A DNA stretch of 48,551 nt, from NCBI GenBank assembly GCA_025929585.1, contig JAICPY010000024.1:1-48551 (forward strand), given 5' to 3'. Position numbers and translations under genes: made by a program. This document shows positions 7,548 through 16,298 of the stretch, piece by piece (position 1 is the first letter of the stretch; each line of letters opens with the position of its first letter). The notes beneath the pieces are model-generated. The model was given only the letters and a program-made list of their open reading frames with translations, ran no database searches and was not told where the DNA came from. The stretch comes from Steroidobacter sp. GTDB lineage: Bacteria > Pseudomonadota > Gammaproteobacteria > Steroidobacterales > Steroidobacteraceae.

Positions 7548-9497
7548 ATGCTCACTCGAACCTCGAAGGGTAAGGTCTCGCTAGCTTTCGGCCTCATTGC
7601 ATCCATCGCCGCACTCTGCGGCGGTGCTCGGGCGCAGATCTCGGATATCGCGGATTTCGCCAGCTCACCGCAGTTCTTCGGTGCGTCTCTCTCGCCGGAT
7701 GGCCAAACCTTGAGCTATGTGCAATATGCCTCGGGGCGCGAATCGCTGGTCTTGATGCGTGTGCGCGAGCATCGCGTGAGGCGACCGCTAAGTCTCGAAT
7801 CGAAGCAGGAGAGATTCGGCTGGTGTGATTGGGCAAGCAACAGATTCATCTTGTGCGGTACCGCTTCGGCCGTCCGCAAACCGGAAAGAGTCGAGCTGCG
7901 AACGCGTTTATACGCCATCGACGCAGTCCACGGGGAAACGCGAGAGCTCAATCGGCGGCTGTCCGATCCGATTCGGGATCACATCATCGGATTCTCCGCG
8001 CGCGGTCCTCATCGCGTGCTCGTACAGCACGATCCGAAAAGGACCGGTTATCCGGAAATCGCAGAGCTAGACGTCGAAACCGGCCGACTCACGCGCATCT
8101 TGCGTTCGCGCCCACCCATTCGACGATGGATGGCAGATTATCGAGGCGAGGTGAAGTTAGGCATTGCATACGACGCTGCGCGCGCGTCCTTCTATGTGCG
8201 AGATGACAGTAGTGAGAACTGGACGGTTCTCAATGAACAGGACATGTCGGATCCCGAGGCAATCGCTCCACTGTCGATCGGCGCAGGCAATAACGTGTAT
8301 GTGCTGAAACACCATCGTGGTCGTGCCGCACTCTTTCGCGCGGATGCCACGAATCCGAAGTTCTCGCCTGAACTGGTCTTTGCCGATCCGAAGTACGACA
8401 TCGTGGGGCCAGTGATACTGGATCGGAACAGCGGCGAGCTGTTGGCCGTACGTTACGTTCAAGACTCGGAGCTTCAAGCGGCATTCACACAAGATGAAGT
8501 CCGCCGCCAAGCTTGGCTCGATGCAAGATTGCCGGATTCGGTCAATCTCATCTCGGATCGCAGCGACGACGGGCGGTGGTTGCTTGTGGAGTCGAGCAGC
8601 GATCGAGATCCGCCATCGACTTACCTGTTCGACACTGAGCAAGCGAACTTAATCCTGGTAGGGCATTCGTTTCCCAAGCTCGAAGGTAAGCAATTTCCGC
8701 CGATGCAATCGATTACCTATAGCGCGAGGGACGGGCAGGGGATTCCTGGCTATCTCACCCTTCCCTTTGGCGCACAAACAAAAGGTCTTCCGGCGATCGT
8801 GTTGCCTCATGGCGGTCCTGAAGCTCGCACGTGGAAACGTTTCGACCCTCTGGTGCACTTCTTGGTGCAACGCGGCTACGGCGTACTGCAAATGAATTTC
8901 CGTGGCTCGCTCGGCTACGGAGCGGGTTTCGCGGCCGCCGGCGCCGGGCAGTGGGGTGGCGTGATTCACAACGATATTACGGATGGCGCGCGGTGGCTGG
9001 TTGAACAAGGAACCGCAGATCCCACGCGGATGTGTATCGCGGGTGCGAGCTTCGGTGGCTATGCGTCGCTTCTGGGAGCGACGCGAGAGTCGCAGTGGTA
9101 CGCGTGCGCTGCGAGCTTCGGAGGAATTTCGGATCTGCTCGCGTTCTCTCAACATACGCAGCGACTTGCCGATGCCGACGTGTGGCGAGAGCGACTAGGA
9201 GCGGATGGGCAGGGTTTGTGGCAAATGTCGCCAATCGCTCGTGTGCGCTCAACGCAGACGCCGGTGTTGCTCGTACATGGACTCTTGGACGCAGTCGTAC
9301 CCGCGAGCCAATCGCGCAGATTCGCACGCGCATTGCGTAAAGAAGGTAAGCCGCATGAGTTGATTATGCGAGCCGACTGCGATCACGAGATGACCATCGA
9401 GTCGTGTCGAACCGCGTACTTCAAGGAACTGAGCAGTTTCTTGAATCGCCACATTGGCCCGAGCCCAGCAGGTGTCATGCAACCGCTAACGAGGTGA
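7548..9497 (+). CDS. S9-family prolyl oligopeptidase-like peptidase, secreted
   Basis: This 649-residue alpha/beta-hydrolase peptidase has an N-terminal signal peptide ending near ARAQ (about 30), a beta-propeller-like middle region and a catalytic domain (about 390-640). The nucleophile is S501 in GASFGGYAS. The other triad residues are D581 in HGLLDAVVP and H613 in CDHEM. The oxyanion region LPHGGPEAR and the LGYG loop are also typical of dipeptidyl/acylaminoacyl peptidases. It probably cleaves short peptides in the periplasm. It has no Pho box of its own and is cut off from the receptor gene by the terminator at 7450-7490, so it is not clearly part of the phosphate response. Confidence 0.9.
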   Translation: MLTRTSKGKVSLAFGLIASIAALCGGARAQISDIADFASSPQFFGASLSPDGQTLSYVQYASGRESLVLMRVREHRVRRPLSLESKQERFGWCDWASNRFILCGTASAVRKPERVELRTRLYAIDAVHGETRELNRRLSDPIRDHIIGFSARGPHRVLVQHDPKRTGYPEIAELDVETGRLTRILRSRPPIRRWMADYRGEVKLGIAYDAARASFYVRDDSSENWTVLNEQDMSDPEAIAPLSIGAGNNVYVLKHHRGRAALFRADATNPKFSPELVFADPKYDIVGPVILDRNSGELLAVRYVQDSELQAAFTQDEVRRQAWLDARLPDSVNLISDRSDDGRWLLVESSSDRDPPSTYLFDTEQANLILVGHSFPKLEGKQFPPMQSITYSARDGQGIPGYLTLPFGAQTKGLPAIVLPHGGPEARTWKRFDPLVHFLVQRGYGVLQMNFRGSLGYGAGFAAAGAGQWGGVIHNDITDGARWLVEQGTADPTRMCIAGASFGGYASLLGATRESQWYACAASFGGISDLLAFSQHTQRLADADVWRERLGADGQGLWQMSPIARVRSTQTPVLLVHGLLDAVVPASQSRRFARALRKEGKPHELIMRADCDHEMTIESCRTAYFKELSSFLNRHIGPSPAGVMQPLTR

Positions 9498-9507
9498 GGC
9501 GCAGTCG

Positions 9508-9525
9508 CCGTAACACGACCGTAAC
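9508..9525 (+). promoter_or_regulatory. Distal Pho-box-like direct repeat upstream of the porin
   Basis: Two identical half-sites CCGTAAC (9508-9514 and 9519-9525) are separated by 4 bp. The spacing fits a PhoB box but the sequence differs from CTGTCAT. It lies about 155 bp before the porin start and could be a second, weaker PhoB site. Confidence 0.45.
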
Positions 9526-9601
9526 TTAGAGCCTCGCCCTCGTTATAAATCCATCGCACCGTCGTAGTCATACTGTCACAAGTAGAATGGCTGCCAGCCG
9601 G

Positions 9602-9635
9602 TTGAAATTTTTCTGTAACAAAGCACGGGTATAAA
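9602..9635 (+). promoter_or_regulatory. Pho box and -10 element of the porin gene
   Basis: TTGAAAT (9602-9608) and CTGTAAC (9613-9619) are separated by TTTT, a PhoB-box layout with an AT-rich spacer. The -10 TATAAA (9630-9635) starts 10 bp after the box, the spacing expected for a PhoB-dependent sigma-70 promoter. Transcription would start near 9642, about 40 nt before the GTG start. Confidence 0.7.
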
Positions 9636-9680
9636 GCGGACGGTGAGTCCGAGGCCTTAAGGATCGTTAGGAGAACCGAC

Positions 9681-11045
9681 GTGAAAAGCGTATTGATCTC
9701 GGGAGCGATGATGGCGCTGCTGTCAACGCAAGGCATGCAGCAGGCCATGGCACAGGCCACGGCACAGAATGTAGAGCGCGGCGATGAGCTCGCGCAGATT
9801 CGTGAGCAACTCCAAGCGCTCATCCGGCGAGTGGATAAGCTAGAACAGCAGAACGATGCGCTGAAAAGCGAGAACGAGAATCTCAAGGCGCAGGACGAAT
9901 ATCTGAAGGCCGAGACGCGCGGACTGCGTAAGGAATCGGCGGTTCATGCATCGGAGGTCGGCAAGATCAAAGGCTCCGATTGGGCCAGTCGGGTCGCGTT
10001 GAAGGGGGATGTTCGCTATCGCCACGAACAGATCAGGGACGATACGCTCAGTAGCTCAGGCGATGTGACCGCAGATCGGTATCGAGATCGTGTCCGCGCG
10101 CGTATCAATGCAGAAGTGAAAGCCACCGAGACGGTTTCACTAGGGATTGGATTTGCGACCACGGAAGGAGGTGATCCGCGCGGTTCGAATACGACACTAG
10201 GCGAAGTCTTCTCGAGAAAGAGCATCGATCTAGATACGGCGTACTTCGATTGGAAGTTCTCGAACTGGGGCAATCTGATCGGTGGCAAGATGAAGCAGCC
10301 GTTCTTCAAACCCGGCCAGAGCCTGTTCTGGGACAGCGACGTCAATCCCGAGGGGCTCGCGGTTGGAGTCAACCATGGGATCTATTTCGGCACGGCCTAT
10401 AACTATTGGATCAACGAAGTCTCGGGCCCCGAAAGCGCGGTGACGTCCGATACGATGCTGCATGGTTTGCAGATCGGCGCAAAACTGCCAGTTGGGGCTG
10501 CGACGCTAACGCTCGCCGCACATTATTTCGACTTGAGTGCCGGGGAGGGCAGGGCGCCGTTCTTCAGCGGCCCGAACGGCAACACGACCATCAACATTCC
10601 TTCCGGCGCCGGCACTGTCGCTGTGCTCGCGAATGACTATGAGGTGATCAACCTCGGCGCGGAATTCAACGCGATGCTGGGCGATCTGCCTCTACAGCTC
10701 TGGGCCGATGTGGCCCAGAACCAGGATGCAGACGATTTGGATACGGCTTGGTCCGCCGGGATCGTACTTGGCAAGGCAGGTAACTACCGCACGTGGGAAC
10801 TCGGAGCGGGTTATCAGGTCCTCGAGAAGGATGCGTTGTTCGCGCAATTGATCGATTCGGACTTTGGAGCCGGCAATTCCGACAATGAGGGTATGGTTCT
10901 GCGCGCGGCCTACGCACCCGTGAAGAACTGGGTGCTGAATGCGACCTATTTCATGACCGAGCGCAACGCGGACGTCGCAAACTCCGCCGGTCAGGTCGGC
11001 GTTGACTACGATCGGTTTCAGGTGGATTTCAATGTGAAGTTCTAG
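9681..11045 (+). CDS. Putative phosphate-starvation porin with N-terminal coiled coil
   Basis: The protein has 454 residues, with a signal peptide ending around AMAQA, a long heptad-rich coiled coil (about 33-80, LEQQNDALKSENENLK) and a beta-barrel ending in the outer-membrane signature NVKF. The coiled coil probably trimerises the protein in the periplasm, as in other putative porins of this kind. The GTG start is supported by AGGAG 7 nt upstream and by the signal peptide that begins there. The Pho box with an ideally spaced -10 suggests induction under phosphate limitation, so anion or phosphate uptake is likely but unproven. The stop is followed by a perfect 16-bp palindrome (11045-11060). 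Confidence 0.85.
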   Translation: MKSVLISGAMMALLSTQGMQQAMAQATAQNVERGDELAQIREQLQALIRRVDKLEQQNDALKSENENLKAQDEYLKAETRGLRKESAVHASEVGKIKGSDWASRVALKGDVRYRHEQIRDDTLSSSGDVTADRYRDRVRARINAEVKATETVSLGIGFATTEGGDPRGSNTTLGEVFSRKSIDLDTAYFDWKFSNWGNLIGGKMKQPFFKPGQSLFWDSDVNPEGLAVGVNHGIYFGTAYNYWINEVSGPESAVTSDTMLHGLQIGAKLPVGAATLTLAAHYFDLSAGEGRAPFFSGPNGNTTINIPSGAGTVAVLANDYEVINLGAEFNAMLGDLPLQLWADVAQNQDADDLDTAWSAGIVLGKAGNYRTWELGAGYQVLEKDALFAQLIDSDFGAGNSDNEGMVLRAAYAPVKNWVLNATYFMTERNADVANSAGQVGVDYDRFQVDFNVKF

Positions 11046-11058
11046 CGCCGCATGCGGC

Positions 11059-11168
11059 GCGTGCAGACGTGCAGAGGTGAAGGACGTGTGGACGTAAGAT
11101 AGAGACGGATTGGCTCCGCTTCTCGCGTCTACACATTTACACATCTACACGTTTGCACGTCTACACGC
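11059..11168. repeat. Inverted octamer array between porin and phoU
   Basis: The right arm (11126-11168) has five 8-bp units of the GTCTACAC/ATTTACAC type. The left arm (11059-11094) has degenerate complementary units such as GTGCAGAC and GTGTGGAC. The loop is about 31 bp. It has the same architecture as the heptamer arrays but an 8-bp unit. Confidence 0.75.
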
Positions 11169-11231
11169 GCTCCTTGCTCCCCTACTGCCAAAGCGCTATA
11201 CAGCAGCTACTTCGGTCCGTTCGAGCCACCC

Positions 11232-11975
11232 ATGGAAAAATCTGACCTGTCCCATCACATCCTCAGCCGCTACAACGATGACTTGGAGCGGGTGCGCACG
11301 AACGTGCTGCAGATGGGGGGCTTCGTAGAGGAGCAATTGAGTCAAGCGGTCGAAGCCCTTGTGCAAGGCGACAGTCGTTTGGGCGAGCAGGTCGCTCGTG
11401 GCGATGCGAAGGTCAACGCGATGGAGGTTGCGATCGATGACGATTGCAGCCGCATCCTTGCGACGCGCAGTCCGGCTGCTTCCGACTTGAGATTGATTGT
11501 AGCGGTGATCAAGACGATCACCGATTTAGAACGCATCGGCGATGAGGCCGAGAAGATCGGTTACATCGGTTCGAGGCTCGCAGCGGTCGAGCGTCCCGCT
11601 GACCGCTATCGCGAGTTGAAGCACCTGGGCAGGATCGTCGGCGACATCCTGCACGAAGCTCTGGATGCTTTCGCGCGTCTCGATCCTGAAGCGGCGGTTG
11701 CGGTTGCGAAGAAGGATCGGCTGGTCGATGAGGAGTATGAAGCGATTCAGCGTCAGTGCATCACGTTCATGATGGAGGATCCGCGAACGATCCGCCGCGC
11801 GTTGGATGTACTTTGGGTGGCGCGAGCGTTGGAGCGCATTGGCGACCACGCGAAGAACGTTTGCGAGTACGTCGTATATATGGTCTACGGCAAGGACATT
11901 CGCCACTTGTCTATGGAAGACGTCGAGAAACATGTGCAGACTCGTTCTCAACGCGGCCAGACGCCGGCGTCTTGA
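11232..11975 (+). CDS. phoU: Phosphate signalling protein PhoU (first copy)
   Basis: This 247-residue all-helical protein has two PhoU three-helix repeats (about 20-110 and 125-215). They carry the acidic motifs DLERIGDEAEKI and ALERIGDHAKNVCEYV that bind metal in PhoU proteins. PhoU couples the Pst transporter to PhoR and restrains PhoR when phosphate is plentiful. This copy sits after the porin and away from pst; a second phoU (18341-19051) follows pstB. No Pho box is seen between the porin and this gene, so it may be read from the porin promoter or its own promoter. Confidence 0.93.
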   Translation: MEKSDLSHHILSRYNDDLERVRTNVLQMGGFVEEQLSQAVEALVQGDSRLGEQVARGDAKVNAMEVAIDDDCSRILATRSPAASDLRLIVAVIKTITDLERIGDEAEKIGYIGSRLAAVERPADRYRELKHLGRIVGDILHEALDAFARLDPEAAVAVAKKDRLVDEEYEAIQRQCITFMMEDPRTIRRALDVLWVARALERIGDHAKNVCEYVVYMVYGKDIRHLSMEDVEKHVQTRSQRGQTPAS

Positions 11976-12001
11976 TGCCGCTCATTGAGTGGCATGTGAT
12001 A

Positions 12002-12080
12002 GTTGACGGTTGACCGTTGACCGTTGACAGTAAGAGGCGTGTTTTATCGGACCGTCAACTGTCAACCGTCAACTGTCAAC
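12002..12080. repeat. Inverted heptamer array, GTTGACG family, before dsbB
   Basis: The left arm (12002-12029) has four GTTGACG/GTTGACC units. The right arm (12052-12080) has four CCGTCAA/CTGTCAA units. The loop is about 22 bp. It is the same unit family as the array before phoB. The right arm ends 11 nt before the dsbB start codon. Confidence 0.9.
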
Positions 12081-12091
12081 GCCTCCTCTAT

Positions 12092-12607
12092 ATGAATCTT
12101 CCTTTCGGTCGTCGGCTCGGCAACGCGCTTGGGTTTCTCGCGTGCGCCGCATTGATAGGCTATGCGCTTTATGCGGAGCATGTGCTTGGGCTGCCACCGT
12201 GCCCCTTATGTATCTTTCAGCGCGTTGCCGTCATCGCGATCGGCGTGCTGTTTCTGATCGCGACCCTTCACAATCCAGGCCGCACAGGATCGCGGGTTTA
12301 TGGGTCACTGATTGCAATCGCCGGCATTTGCGGAATCGCCATTGCGGCCCGGCACATCTGGATCCAGGCGCAACCGCCGGGCTCGGTGGCCGCATGCGGT
12401 GCGGATCTCGATTATCTGATGGAGATCATGCCGCTCACGGAAGTCGTCTCCAAAGTCCTCACCGGCTCGGGTGAATGCGGCACCATCGATTGGACGTTTC
12501 TGGGCTTGTCGATGCCGTGGTGGGTAGCAGCCGCGCTAGCGGCGCTCGTCACGTTCGCGTTATTGGTGAATGTAGCACGACAACCGAACGACGGAGGAAG
12601 GGGATAA
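12092..12607 (+). CDS. dsbB: Disulfide bond formation protein B
   Basis: This 171-residue inner-membrane protein with four hydrophobic segments reoxidises DsbA and passes electrons to quinone. The quinone-side pair is C37-P-L-C40, and the second periplasmic loop has C102 and C129. These are the four essential cysteines of DsbB. The ATG at 12092 is chosen over an in-frame start at 12017 because the upstream extension would be translated from the heptamer array and homology begins at MNLPFGRR. There is no Shine-Dalgarno; CCTCCT, which resembles an anti-SD, lies just before the start. The TAA stop lies in the next array. Confidence 0.93.
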   Translation: MNLPFGRRLGNALGFLACAALIGYALYAEHVLGLPPCPLCIFQRVAVIAIGVLFLIATLHNPGRTGSRVYGSLIAIAGICGIAIAARHIWIQAQPPGSVAACGADLDYLMEIMPLTEVVSKVLTGSGECGTIDWTFLGLSMPWWVAAALAALVTFALLVNVARQPNDGGRG

Positions 12608-12754
12608 TGATTAGGAGTAGGGGGTAGTAAGAGCGGAAGAGGGTATTGATTAGAGGTAGTAAGAAATGATTAAAGGTAGAAGAAGAACGGGAAAGGATCG
12701 CGGCGATGCCTCTCTTTGCCTTACTACCCCCTACCCCCTAATCATTACCCCCTA
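12603..12754. repeat. Inverted array, GGGGGTA family, between convergent dsbB and dapE
   Basis: The left arm (12603-12633) reads as GGGGGTA/GATTAGG-type units, and the right arm (12719-12754) is its near-perfect complement over about 33 bp. Extra degenerate copies (GATTAGAGGTAG, ATGATTAAAGGTAG) lie in the 85-bp loop. Both convergent genes end inside the arms: the dsbB TAA (12605-12607) and the dapE TAA (12747-12745). Confidence 0.9.
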
Positions 12755-13899
12755 AACTGCTGCTCTACGAGCAGCAACTCCATTACCCTCTCATACGTCT
12801 GCGAGAGCGTCTCGATATCCGCGACTCGAACGCTTTCGTTCACTTTGTGAATCGTTGCGTTGATGACGCCGAGCTCGACGACTTGCGCGCCGGTGGGTGC
12901 AATGAAGCGACCGTCCGAAGTGCCGCCGGTCGTCGAGAGCTCCGGTGTACGACCGGTTTTTTCTTTGACTGCTTTGATCACTGCATCCGACAAAGAGCCT
13001 GGTGGCGTGAAGAAAGGAAGACCTGAGACGAACCATTCGAGCGTGTAGTTCACCTTGTGGCGATCGAGGATGTCGGTGATCGTCTGCTGAAGCTTCTCCA
13101 CCGTCTGCTCGGTGGAAAATCGAATATTGAAGCGCGCCTTCAATTCGCCTGGAATGACGTTCGGTGCGCCGGTGCCGGCACTGATATTCGAGATTTGAAA
13201 CGTCGTGGGCTGGAAGAATTCGTTGCCCTTGTCCCAGATGCGCGCGGCCAATTCGGCGAGCGCGGGCGCGGCGGCATGCACCGGATTGTCTGCAAGGTGG
13301 GGATAGGCGACGTGGCCTTGCACGCCGTGAACAGTGAGCTTGCCCGAAAGAGAACCACGGCGGCCGATCTTGACCATGTCGCCTAGCGCATCGGTGCTGG
13401 TTGGCTCGCCGACGACACACCACGTAATTTTCTCGCCGCGCGCTTCCAAAACTTCCATGACGCGACGTGTGCCATCCACAGAAGGACCTTCCTCATCGCT
13501 CGTGAGCAAGAAGGCCAGGGTGCCAAGGTGGTTCGGGTGCCGCGCGATGAATCGCTCGGTTGCGGTGATCATGGCAGCCAGACCGCTCTTCATGTCCGCT
13601 GCTCCGCGGCCGTAGAGCATGCCATCGCGTACCACCGGTTCGAACGGATCGGTTTGCCATTCCTCACGCGGACCCGTCGGAACGACATCGGTGTGGCCTG
13701 CGAAGCAGAGTAGGGGCGCGCCGGAACCATGCAGGGCCCAGAGATTTTCGACGGGGCCAAACGGCATGCGTTCGAGGCGGAAACCCAGTGTCCCCAGACG
13801 TTCACCGATAACTTGCAGACAGCCTTGATCTTCGGGGCTGACGGAAGCGCGGCGAATGAGATCTTGGGTAAGAGCGAGGGTTGGCGAGGCGCTGGACAA
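12745..13899 (-). CDS. dapE: Succinyl-diaminopimelate desuccinylase DapE
   Basis: This 384-residue M20 metallopeptidase removes succinate from N-succinyl-LL-diaminopimelate in lysine and peptidoglycan synthesis. Visible are the metal-ligand motifs [10 protein letters not shown] and [10 protein letters not shown], the acidic motif [12 protein letters not shown], and the late TGGTSDGRF motif. The TTG at 13899 is chosen because GGAG lies about 7 nt upstream; starting at 13968 would add a non-conserved tail. The last residues before the stop overlap the right arm of the array. It lies alone here, separated from map-glnD-dapC-dapD by the pst block. Confidence 0.92.
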   Translation of the reverse strand: MSSASPTLALTQDLIRRASVSPEDQGCLQVIGERLGTLGFRLERMPFGPVENLWALHGSGAPLLCFAGHTDVVPTGPREEWQTDPFEPVVRDGMLYGRGAADMKSGLAAMITATERFIARHPNHLGTLAFLLTSDEEGPSVDGTRRVMEVLEARGEKITWCVVGEPTSTDALGDMVKIGRRGSLSGKLTVHGVQGHVAYPHLADNPVHAAAPALAELAARIWDKGNEFFQPTTFQISNISAGTGAPNVIPGELKARFNIRFSTEQTVEKLQQTITDILDRHKVNYTLEWFVSGLPFFTPPGSLSDAVIKAVKEKTGRTPELSTTGGTSDGRFIAPTGAQVVELGVINATIHKVNESVRVADIETLSQTYERVMELLLVEQQFRG

Positions 13900-14036
13900 G
13901 GGGAACTCCGAAAAGCCTGCTTCGAGCAAAGTGCGCGGACTTATAGCGAACGCATCCCGTGGCGGCAAGCGCCGATCATGACCATTTCGTGACTAAATCC
14001 ATCCCGAGCAGCACTAAGGCATGCGCCGAGCGCGTC

Positions 14037-14054
14037 CGGTAACAGAACTGTCAT
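14037..14054 (+). promoter_or_regulatory. Pho box of pstS
   Basis: CGGTAAC (14037-14043) and CTGTCAT (14048-14054) are separated by AGAA. The second half-site is identical to the consensus. A poor -10 (CAGACT, 14065-14070) has the right spacing. The box overlaps an upstream in-frame ATG at 14053, which argues that translation of pstS begins at 14122. Confidence 0.7.
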
Positions 14055-14121
14055 GAAAGATTGGCAGACTTGCGCCCGTTCGGAAGTTTCTCGAAGGCTC
14101 ACGATCACGGGGTTCAAGTTC

Positions 14122-15126
14122 ATGAAGTTCTGGAACATATTCGGTTCGGCAGCGATGTTGATGGCACTGCAGGCCGGCGTCGCGCCACAGGCGGCATCCG
14201 CCCAGAGCACCATTAAGCTGGATGGCTCTAGTACGGTGTTTCCGATTGCAGAAGCCGTCGCTGAGGAATTTCAAATCTCGAAGCGCGGCAAAGTTCGGGT
14301 GACAGTGGGTATCGCAGGCACCGGTGGCGGATTCAAGCGTTTTTGCCGTGGTGAGACCGACGTTTCGAACGCCTCTCGCCCGATCTTAAAGGAAGAGATG
14401 GAAGCTTGCCGTAAGGCGGGTATCAAATATCTCGAACTGCCGGTCGCCTTCGATGCGCTGACAGTCGTCGTGAATCCAGCTAACACCTGGGTGAAGGCGC
14501 TCACCGTCGCAGATTTGAAAAAGATGTGGGAGCCGAGCGCGCAAGGTCGAGTTTCACGTTGGAATCAGATCCGCCCGGAATGGCCGGCTGAGCCACTGAC
14601 GTTGTTCGGCCCCGGAGCCGATTCGGGTACGTTCGACTATTTCACTGAAGCAGTGAACGGTAAGTCGAAGGCGAGCCGCGGCGATTTTGCCGCCAGCGAA
14701 GACGACAACGTCATCGTCCAGGGCGTCGAAAACAACAAGAACGCACTCGGCTATTTTGGCTACGCCTATTACATCTCCAACAAAGATCGAGTGCGCGCCG
14801 TGCCGGTCGTCAATAAGTCCGGCAAAGCAGTGATGCCTAGCATCGAAGCCGTCAACGACGGAAGCTACGAGCCACTGTCACGTCCCTTGTTCATCTACGT
14901 CAGCGAACCGGCTGCTCAGCGCGCCGAAGTGCGGGAGTTCATCAACTTCTACCTGACCGAGGGCTCCGAGCTGGCCAAGGAAGTCGGCTACGTGCCATTG
15001 CCGAAAGAGGCGTATCAGCTCGCGCTCAAGCACTTCAAGGAAAAGAAACTCGGCACGGTCTTCGGCGGCGTACCGGAAGTGGGCGCCACGATCGATGAGT
15101 TACTCGCGAGAGAGGGGAAGCTTTAA
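14122..15126 (+). CDS. pstS: Phosphate-binding periplasmic protein PstS
   Basis: The protein has 334 residues with a signal peptide cut near AASA-QS (about 27). The phosphate-binding signatures are LDGSSTVFPI near the new N-terminus, TGGGFKRFCRGETDVSNASR, and GADSGTFDYF. PstS captures phosphate and delivers it to PstC-PstA. The ATG at 14122 begins the signal peptide; the in-frame ATG at 14053 lies in the Pho box and is rejected. A GTGACGG array separates it from pstC, so the transporter genes may receive less transcript than the binding protein. Confidence 0.95.
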   Translation: MKFWNIFGSAAMLMALQAGVAPQAASAQSTIKLDGSSTVFPIAEAVAEEFQISKRGKVRVTVGIAGTGGGFKRFCRGETDVSNASRPILKEEMEACRKAGIKYLELPVAFDALTVVVNPANTWVKALTVADLKKMWEPSAQGRVSRWNQIRPEWPAEPLTLFGPGADSGTFDYFTEAVNGKSKASRGDFAASEDDNVIVQGVENNKNALGYFGYAYYISNKDRVRAVPVVNKSGKAVMPSIEAVNDGSYEPLSRPLFIYVSEPAAQRAEVREFINFYLTEGSELAKEVGYVPLPKEAYQLALKHFKEKKLGTVFGGVPEVGATIDELLAREGKL

Positions 15127-15133
15127 CGAATCA

Positions 15134-15272
15134 GTGACGGGTGACGGGTGACGAGTGACGGGAAAGAAGGCGATTCGTTGAGGCTCCTGCGCGGCACAGA
15201 CCGGGTTTGCGGATTTGCCACAGATGAGCAGAGCGCTCCTTCCCGTCACTCGTCACCGGTCACCCGTCACCC
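15134..15272. repeat. Inverted heptamer array, GTGACGG family, between pstS and pstC
   Basis: The left arm (15134-15163) has four GTGACGG/GTGACGA units then GAA. The right arm (15240-15272) is its reverse complement with one mismatch over about 30 bp. The loop is about 76 bp. About 100 bp without features remain before pstC; a small GCCTGGCC/GGGCTAGGC hairpin lies near 15315-15341. Confidence 0.9.
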
Positions 15273-15374
15273 GCGGGTCGACGATGACTGCCCGACCAAG
15301 TAAAGTTCGCCCCGCCTGGCCGAGGCATCCTGGGCTAGGCATCAATACCGTGCACGAAATGTAAAGTTGTCTGC

Positions 15375-16298
15375 TTGAGTACCACCGACTTCACACCGGC
15401 TCTGTCGCGCAGCGCATTGCGCTATCGCAAGCTGCGGGATCGCACTATCGAGTTGCTATTGCTTGCAGCTGCGTTGGTCGCGGTCTTCACGACACTCGCG
15501 ATCGTGGCGATTTTGTTGATCGAGTCCAGCGCGTTCTTCGAGCATGTCTCCATCGTGGACTTCCTGACAGACACGATGTGGACGCCGCTGTTCGCAGATG
15601 CTCACTACGGGATTTTGCCCTTGGTGGCTGGCACGCTGACGACCACGATGGTGGCATTGATCGTTGCCGTTCCTCTCGGCACGTTGATCGCCATTTACTT
15701 GAGCGAGTTCGCGCCGCACCGCATTCGCGAAACGGTAAAGCCTATTTTAGAGCTGCTGGGCGCCGTGCCCACGGTTGTCTATGGATATTTCGCGCTCACC
15801 ATGGTCACGCCAGCCCTGCAGTGGCTGATGCCGGACTTACCGGGTTTCAACATGCTCAGTGCCGGTCTGGTGATCGGATTGATGATCGTGCCCTATGTCA
15901 GTTCCCTCAGCGAAGATGCGATGCGGGCGGTACCGCGTTACATGCGTGAAGGCTCGTACGCTATGGGAGCCACACGCCTGCAGACAGCGCTGCGAGTCGT
16001 CGTTCCAGGTGCGTTTTCCGGCTTGGCTGCTGCTTTCATTCTCGGCATTTCACGAGCAGTGGGCGAGACAATGGTCGTGGCGATCGCCGCGGGTATGCAG
16101 CCGAATCTAACCTTCGACCCGCGAGAGCCGGCCGCAACGATCACCGCATATATCGTGCAGGTGAGCCTCGGTGATCTGCCACACGGCAGCATCGGTTATC
16201 AGAGCATCTTCGCCGCAGGTCTCGTGCTGATGTTCCTGACTCTCATCTTCAACGTCGTTGGTTTCTCTCTGACACGGCGCTTCCGGGAGGCGTACTGA
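15375..16298 (+). CDS. pstC: Phosphate ABC transporter permease PstC
   Basis: This is a 307-residue permease with six hydrophobic segments. The cytoplasmic EAA-type loop that docks to PstB is visible as AMRAVPRYMREGSYAMGATR, close to the end of the fourth segment. It forms the membrane channel with PstA. The start is a TTG with no clear Shine-Dalgarno; there is no ATG or GTG in frame near it, so this start is the least certain in the operon. The stop overlaps the pstA start as TGATG, showing translational coupling. Confidence 0.92.
   Translation: MSTTDFTPALSRSALRYRKLRDRTIELLLLAAALVAVFTTLAIVAILLIESSAFFEHVSIVDFLTDTMWTPLFADAHYGILPLVAGTLTTTMVALIVAVPLGTLIAIYLSEFAPHRIRETVKPILELLGAVPTVVYGYFALTMVTPALQWLMPDLPGFNMLSAGLVIGLMIVPYVSSLSEDAMRAVPRYMREGSYAMGATRLQTALRVVVPGAFSGLAAAFILGISRAVGETMVVAIAAGMQPNLTFDPREPAATITAYIVQVSLGDLPHGSIGYQSIFAAGLVLMFLTLIFNVVGFSLTRRFREAY

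Noticed and set aside
9562-9579. Third Pho box around CTGTCAC at 9573-9579
   Set aside because: Only one half-site matches; the partner at 11 bp (TCGTAGT) does not.
11045-11060. 16-bp perfect palindrome GCGCCG...CGGCGC after the porin as a terminator
   Set aside because: It has no loop space or T tract and merges into the octamer array; it may be chance or a protein-binding site.
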